Part shown: in pieces, positions 24,222 through 26,542 of the stretch | How the letters are laid out: every line of letters starts with the position of its first letter | How positions within the stretch are numbered: position 1 is the first letter of the stretch | From: Clostridiales bacterium | Lineage (GTDB): Bacteria; Bacillota; Clostridia; Lachnospirales; Cellulosilyticaceae | DNA length: 26,542 bases | NCBI GenBank assembly: GCA_019418225.1 | Contig: DYCF01000056.1 | Location: forward strand, 1 to 26,542 | Direction: 5' to 3' | The notes under the pieces: model-generated | What the model was told of the DNA's origin: nothing | Databases searched by the model: none | Seen by the model: only the letters and a program-made list of their open reading frames with translations | Made by a program: the position numbers and the translations under genes

Positions 24222-24371
24222 ATGAAAACAACAATAAAACAAATATTAGGCTATATAATTATACTAACAATAATTGCTTCAATAATATGGTTCATGATGT
24301 ATAAGCTTAATGAAAAGCTTAAATTAGAGCAAGGTAATAAAAGTGCAGTAGAAAAAGTTTTACTAATATAG
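24222..24371 (+). CDS. Small single-pass membrane peptide
   Basis: 49 residues from the ATG at 24222, which has GGGGGGAG 3-4 nt upstream; the open frame begins earlier at 24171, but that start has no ribosome site. A basic start (MKTTIKQ), one clear membrane helix (about 8-30) and a charged C-terminal tail. No family is recognised. It sits between a terminator and a MATE transporter gene 133 nt downstream, so it could be a small partner of the transporter or independent. Confidence 0.6.
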   Translation: MKTTIKQILGYIIILTIIASIIWFMMYKLNEKLKLEQGNKSAVEKVLLI

Positions 24372-24421
24372 GGATAACAAAAGTTCATAGATATGAAATG
24401 AATATAGAGAAAGTTGAAATG

Positions 24422-24433
24422 TACCTCCAAAGG
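24422..24433 (+). promoter_or_regulatory. Small dyad in the MATE upstream region
   Basis: ACCTccaaAGGT lies between TTGAAA (24414) and TATATA (24442). The 22-nt distance is long for a normal promoter, and a dyad in a long spacer is the layout of MerR-type promoters. A second candidate, TTGACC (24454) with TATAAA (24475), has a 15-nt spacer. Neither can be chosen. Confidence 0.3.
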
Positions 24434-24504
24434 TGATAACGTATATAAGATAATTGACCTAAAAATTACTAGATTATAAAGTCACTAGCTCATAAGGAGG
24501 GAAC

Positions 24505-25878
24505 ATGGAAAGGCATATAGATTTAACAACGGGCTCTATAATGGATAAGCTAATTAAATTAGCAATACCCATCATGGGCGTTTCTTTTATACAAACTGCA
24601 TATAATCTAATTGATATGATATGGATTGGCAAGTTAGGAAGCAATGCGGTAGCAGCAGTAGGAACAGCAGGATTTTTTACATGGTTAGCGGAAGCATTTA
24701 TTATGATTGCTAAATTAGGTGTTACAATTAAAGTTTCACAGAGTATCGGACAAAAAGATTATAAAAAAACAAAATCCTACATTATAAGTGGATTACAAAT
24801 TAATTTATGTTTAGCTATGATATACAGTATATTTTTACTCATTTTCCATAATGAACTTATACAATTTTTTAATTTAGGAAATGTAGAAGTTATAGAAATG
24901 GCAAAAATATACCTTATTACTGTAGCTATAGGAATGCTGTTCTTCTTTTCTGGCCCAGTATTCAGTGGAATCTTTAATGGCATGGGAGATAGCAAGACAC
25001 CATTTATTATTAATACAATTGGTTTAGCTTTCAATATTATTTTTGACCCAGTATTAATATTTGGTTGGGCAGGTTTCCCTAAATTAGGTGTATTAGGAGC
25101 TGCAATAGCCACAGTTACAGCTCAGATAATTGTAACAGCATGTTTCATAATAGCTATTATAAGGAAGAAACTAGAGTTCTTAACCCTAAATGTTCTTCAA
25201 AAACCACAGTGGAATCTAATAAGAGAAATCACACATATCGGGCTACCAGGGGCATTACAGAGCGGATTATTCACAGTATTCTCTATGGTAATAGGACGTA
25301 TTGTAGCTTATTGGGGAGCAGTACCAATAGCTGCACAAAAAATAGGTTCACAGATAGAAGCACTATCATGGCTCACAGCTGGCGGCTTTTCAACAGCTAT
25401 TTCTACCTATGTAGGACAAAACTATGGTGCAGGAAAATATGAGCGTATTAATAAAGGTGTAAAGGCAACAATGTGCTTATCTACAATAATAGGTATATGT
25501 ACAACACTACTATTAATCTTTGCTAGAGAACCACTTATGAAAATATTTGTGGCAGAGCCGGAGACAATAGCAGTAGGAAAGCAATACCTACTTATATTAG
25601 GATATTCACAATTATTTATGTGTGCTGAGATTACAATCACTGGTGCGTTTAATGGTATAGGTAGAACATATTTACCTAATATTATTAGTATTATTTTAAC
25701 TGGTTCTAGGATTCCTTTATGTTTGATTTTAGGAAAATCATTAGGATTAGATGGAATTTGGTGGAGTATAAGTATTACAAGCATATTAAAAGGGGTTATA
25801 CTCGTAATCATCTATTACTATTTAAAAAACAAAAATAAATTAGTTAATAATATGCAAGATATGGCATGTGAAGCCTAA
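24505..25878 (+). CDS. MATE-family multidrug/cation antiporter
   Basis: 457 residues, standard length, with about 12 membrane helices. The N-terminal IMDKLIKLAIPIMGVSFIQTAYNLIDMIWIG and the symmetrical second half beginning near ITHIGLPGALQSGLF show the two-bundle MATE fold; VGTAGFFTW and the GAP-like FSGIFNGMGDSKTPF are typical. Expected to export cationic compounds using a Na+ or H+ gradient; the substrate is unknown and it could serve drug resistance or metabolite export. AAGGAGG lies directly upstream of the ATG. Confidence 0.95.
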   Translation: MERHIDLTTGSIMDKLIKLAIPIMGVSFIQTAYNLIDMIWIGKLGSNAVAAVGTAGFFTWLAEAFIMIAKLGVTIKVSQSIGQKDYKKTKSYIISGLQINLCLAMIYSIFLLIFHNELIQFFNLGNVEVIEMAKIYLITVAIGMLFFFSGPVFSGIFNGMGDSKTPFIINTIGLAFNIIFDPVLIFGWAGFPKLGVLGAAIATVTAQIIVTACFIIAIIRKKLEFLTLNVLQKPQWNLIREITHIGLPGALQSGLFTVFSMVIGRIVAYWGAVPIAAQKIGSQIEALSWLTAGGFSTAISTYVGQNYGAGKYERINKGVKATMCLSTIIGICTTLLLIFAREPLMKIFVAEPETIAVGKQYLLILGYSQLFMCAEITITGAFNGIGRTYLPNIISIILTGSRIPLCLILGKSLGLDGIWWSISITSILKGVILVIIYYYLKNKNKLVNNMQDMACEA

Positions 25879-25927
25879 ACTAAATATGACCAGAATAAAT
25901 GCATATAAATAAAGAGACTATATGTAA

Positions 25928-26042
25928 TATAGATTTCACGTTTATAAAACTTAGTTATCCATAGCTTTTAGTAATGTGAAGTCATTGAGAGAAAACTATT
26001 TACCTACATGTATATTTCAAGGTTTTAGTTGGTTTCTCTATA
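25928..26042 (+). repeat. 115-bp interspersed repeat, copy C
   Basis: TATAGATTTCACGT to TTTCTCTATA. Hairpin 1 is GATTTCACGT with ATGTGAAGTC: two substitutions relative to copies A and B, each turning an A-U into a G-U pair in the plus-strand RNA. Hairpin 2 keeps AGAGAAA/TTTCTCT. The loop core TACCTACATGTATATTTCAA is unchanged. It shares GTAA before its start with copy B. Confidence 0.93.
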
Positions 26043-26043
26043 T

Positions 26044-26122
26044 AAATTAATCACTTTAACAAAACAGCTAGAAAAGTATGGATAAATATATAGCACAGAT
26101 AAAAGGTTAAAGTGATTAATTT
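26044..26122. repeat. Perfect 17-bp inverted repeat
   Basis: AAATTAATCACTTTAAC (26044-26060) and GTTAAAGTGATTAATTT (26106-26122) around a 45-nt spacer, starting 1 nt after copy C. No T-run follows. It may be the remains of another small palindromic element; no second copy was seen in the window. Confidence 0.85.
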
Positions 26123-26266
26123 AAAGAAGTATATATTAAACTTATAATAAGCGTGATATATACTACACATATAGTCTCTTTTTATTATTATCATTATAAA
26201 TGAATAGGGATAGTTATATAAAAGAGACATATGTATAAATGAATAATAAAAATAAGAAGAAAGGTG

Positions 26267-26284
26267 AATAAAAAGCTTTTTATT
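26267..26284. other. 18-bp perfect AT-rich palindrome
   Basis: AATAAAAAGCTTTTTATT lies about 107 nt before the ribosomal promoter. The region around it (26184-26390) is strongly AT-rich with no gene; it may be curved DNA in front of the rRNA promoter. Confidence 0.5.
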
Positions 26285-26359
26285 TGCATAATATAATAAG
26301 GCAGTGGATAAGCTAGTATAGTAAAAAAGCTTATAAAATCAATGTTTTTATGTGTAAAC

Positions 26360-26419
26360 ATAAAAAAAGAAAAAAACTTATAAAAAAGTGTTGACTTATG
26401 ATGTTATATGCTGTATTAT
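26360..26419 (+). promoter_or_regulatory. rRNA operon promoter with A/T-rich upstream element
   Basis: TTGACT (26391-26396), 17-nt spacer, TATTAT (26414-26419), preceded by A-tracts (ATAAAAAAAGAAAAAACT) typical of UP elements of ribosomal promoters. Confidence 0.82.
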
Positions 26420-26426
26420 TATACGA

Positions 26427-26542
26427 GTCAGCAGCGAACAGCGCTGACAACGAAAAGCACTAAAGCTTAGAAATGAACTTTGAAAACAAAATAGTAATCA
26501 TATAAACCAGTCGATTCATTAAAGTCTTTAAAAAGACGAGAA
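26427..26542 (+). other. Ribosomal RNA operon leader (16S gene beyond window)
   Basis: The transcribed leader has a hairpin GTCAGC/GCTGAC (26427-26448), then TGAACTTTGAAAAC (26474-26487), a boxA-like antitermination motif common in clostridial rRNA leaders and spacers, and a hairpin GTCTTT-AA-AAAGAC (26524-26537). The mature 16S sequence has not begun by the end of the window. Confidence 0.75.

Larger units (their letters stand above)
25911..26183 (+). terminator. MATE terminator stem with a 241-nt insert between its arms
   Basis: AAAGAGACTATATGT (25911-25925) and ACATATAGTCTCTTT (26167-26181) are perfect 15-bp inverted repeats, the second running into TTTTT. Between the arms lie repeat copy C and a separate 17-bp inverted repeat. 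This looks like an ordinary terminator opened by one or two insertions. Confidence 0.7.

Noticed and set aside
24777..25112. Minus-strand open frame inside the MATE gene
   Set aside because: Shadow of a membrane protein gene: Ile/Pro-rich translation without ribosome site or family features.
7783..26042. CRISPR array as an explanation of the repeated sequences
   Set aside because: Copies are thousands of bases apart, in both orientations, about 115 bp long, without regular spacers or cas genes.

Overview
The window is low-GC Gram-positive DNA, most likely a cellulolytic clostridium of the Lachnospiraceae/Cellulosilyticum type. The grounds are the AT-rich composition, strong GGAGG ribosome sites, the clostridial yaaO-yaaR-holB-ricT-trmN6-rsmI gene order, VanRS-type two-component systems and a large secreted modular GH5 cellulase without a dockerin. 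Genus-level placement is inference.

Layout. 1-190: end of a tRNA cluster (partial tRNA-Phe, complete tRNA-Lys, terminator). 263-1123: a GreA-family factor and a small unknown gene. 1404-7708: a housekeeping run on the plus strand: PLP decarboxylase of the Orn/Lys/Arg family, guanylate-kinase-like protein (in the place where Bacillus has tmk), YaaR, DNA polymerase III delta prime, RicT, TrmN6-like methyltransferase and RsmI. YaaR has its own promoter and terminator. 7965-12152: minus strand, with a response regulator/histidine kinase pair, two tandem paralogues with a UBA-like domain plus a membrane segment (DUF4342-like), and two small unknown genes. 12462-15055: plus strand, with an endonuclease/exonuclease/phosphatase-fold hydrolase, a pentapeptide-repeat protein and a ROK-family repressor. 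15281-19060: a 1259-residue secreted GH5 cellulase in which all three kinds of accessory carbohydrate-binding-like module are duplicated. 19404-24051: a four-gene operon (acidic membrane protein, exported beta-strand-rich DUF4097-like protein, VanS-like kinase, OmpR-family regulator) that looks like a cell-envelope sensing unit. 24222-25878: a 49-residue membrane peptide and a MATE transporter. 26391 to the end: a strong promoter with an A/T-rich upstream region, a leader hairpin and a boxA-like motif, the start of a ribosomal RNA operon whose 16S gene lies beyond the window.

The most unusual signal is a family of interspersed repeats of about 115 bp that no gene explains. There are three full copies (7783-7897 on the minus strand; 19098-19214 and 25928-26042 on the plus strand), one exact 25-bp fragment (19069-19093) and one probable decayed, internally deleted copy (9999-10068). 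Each full copy begins TATAGATTTCAC, ends in CTATA, can fold into two hairpins, and shares an invariant 24-bp core inside the second hairpin. Base changes between copies mostly keep the first stem paired (through G-U pairs), and the second stem is rebuilt with different pairs. All copies lie downstream of genes and point the same way as the gene upstream. They may be a mobile MITE-like element, a structured 3'UTR RNA, or both.
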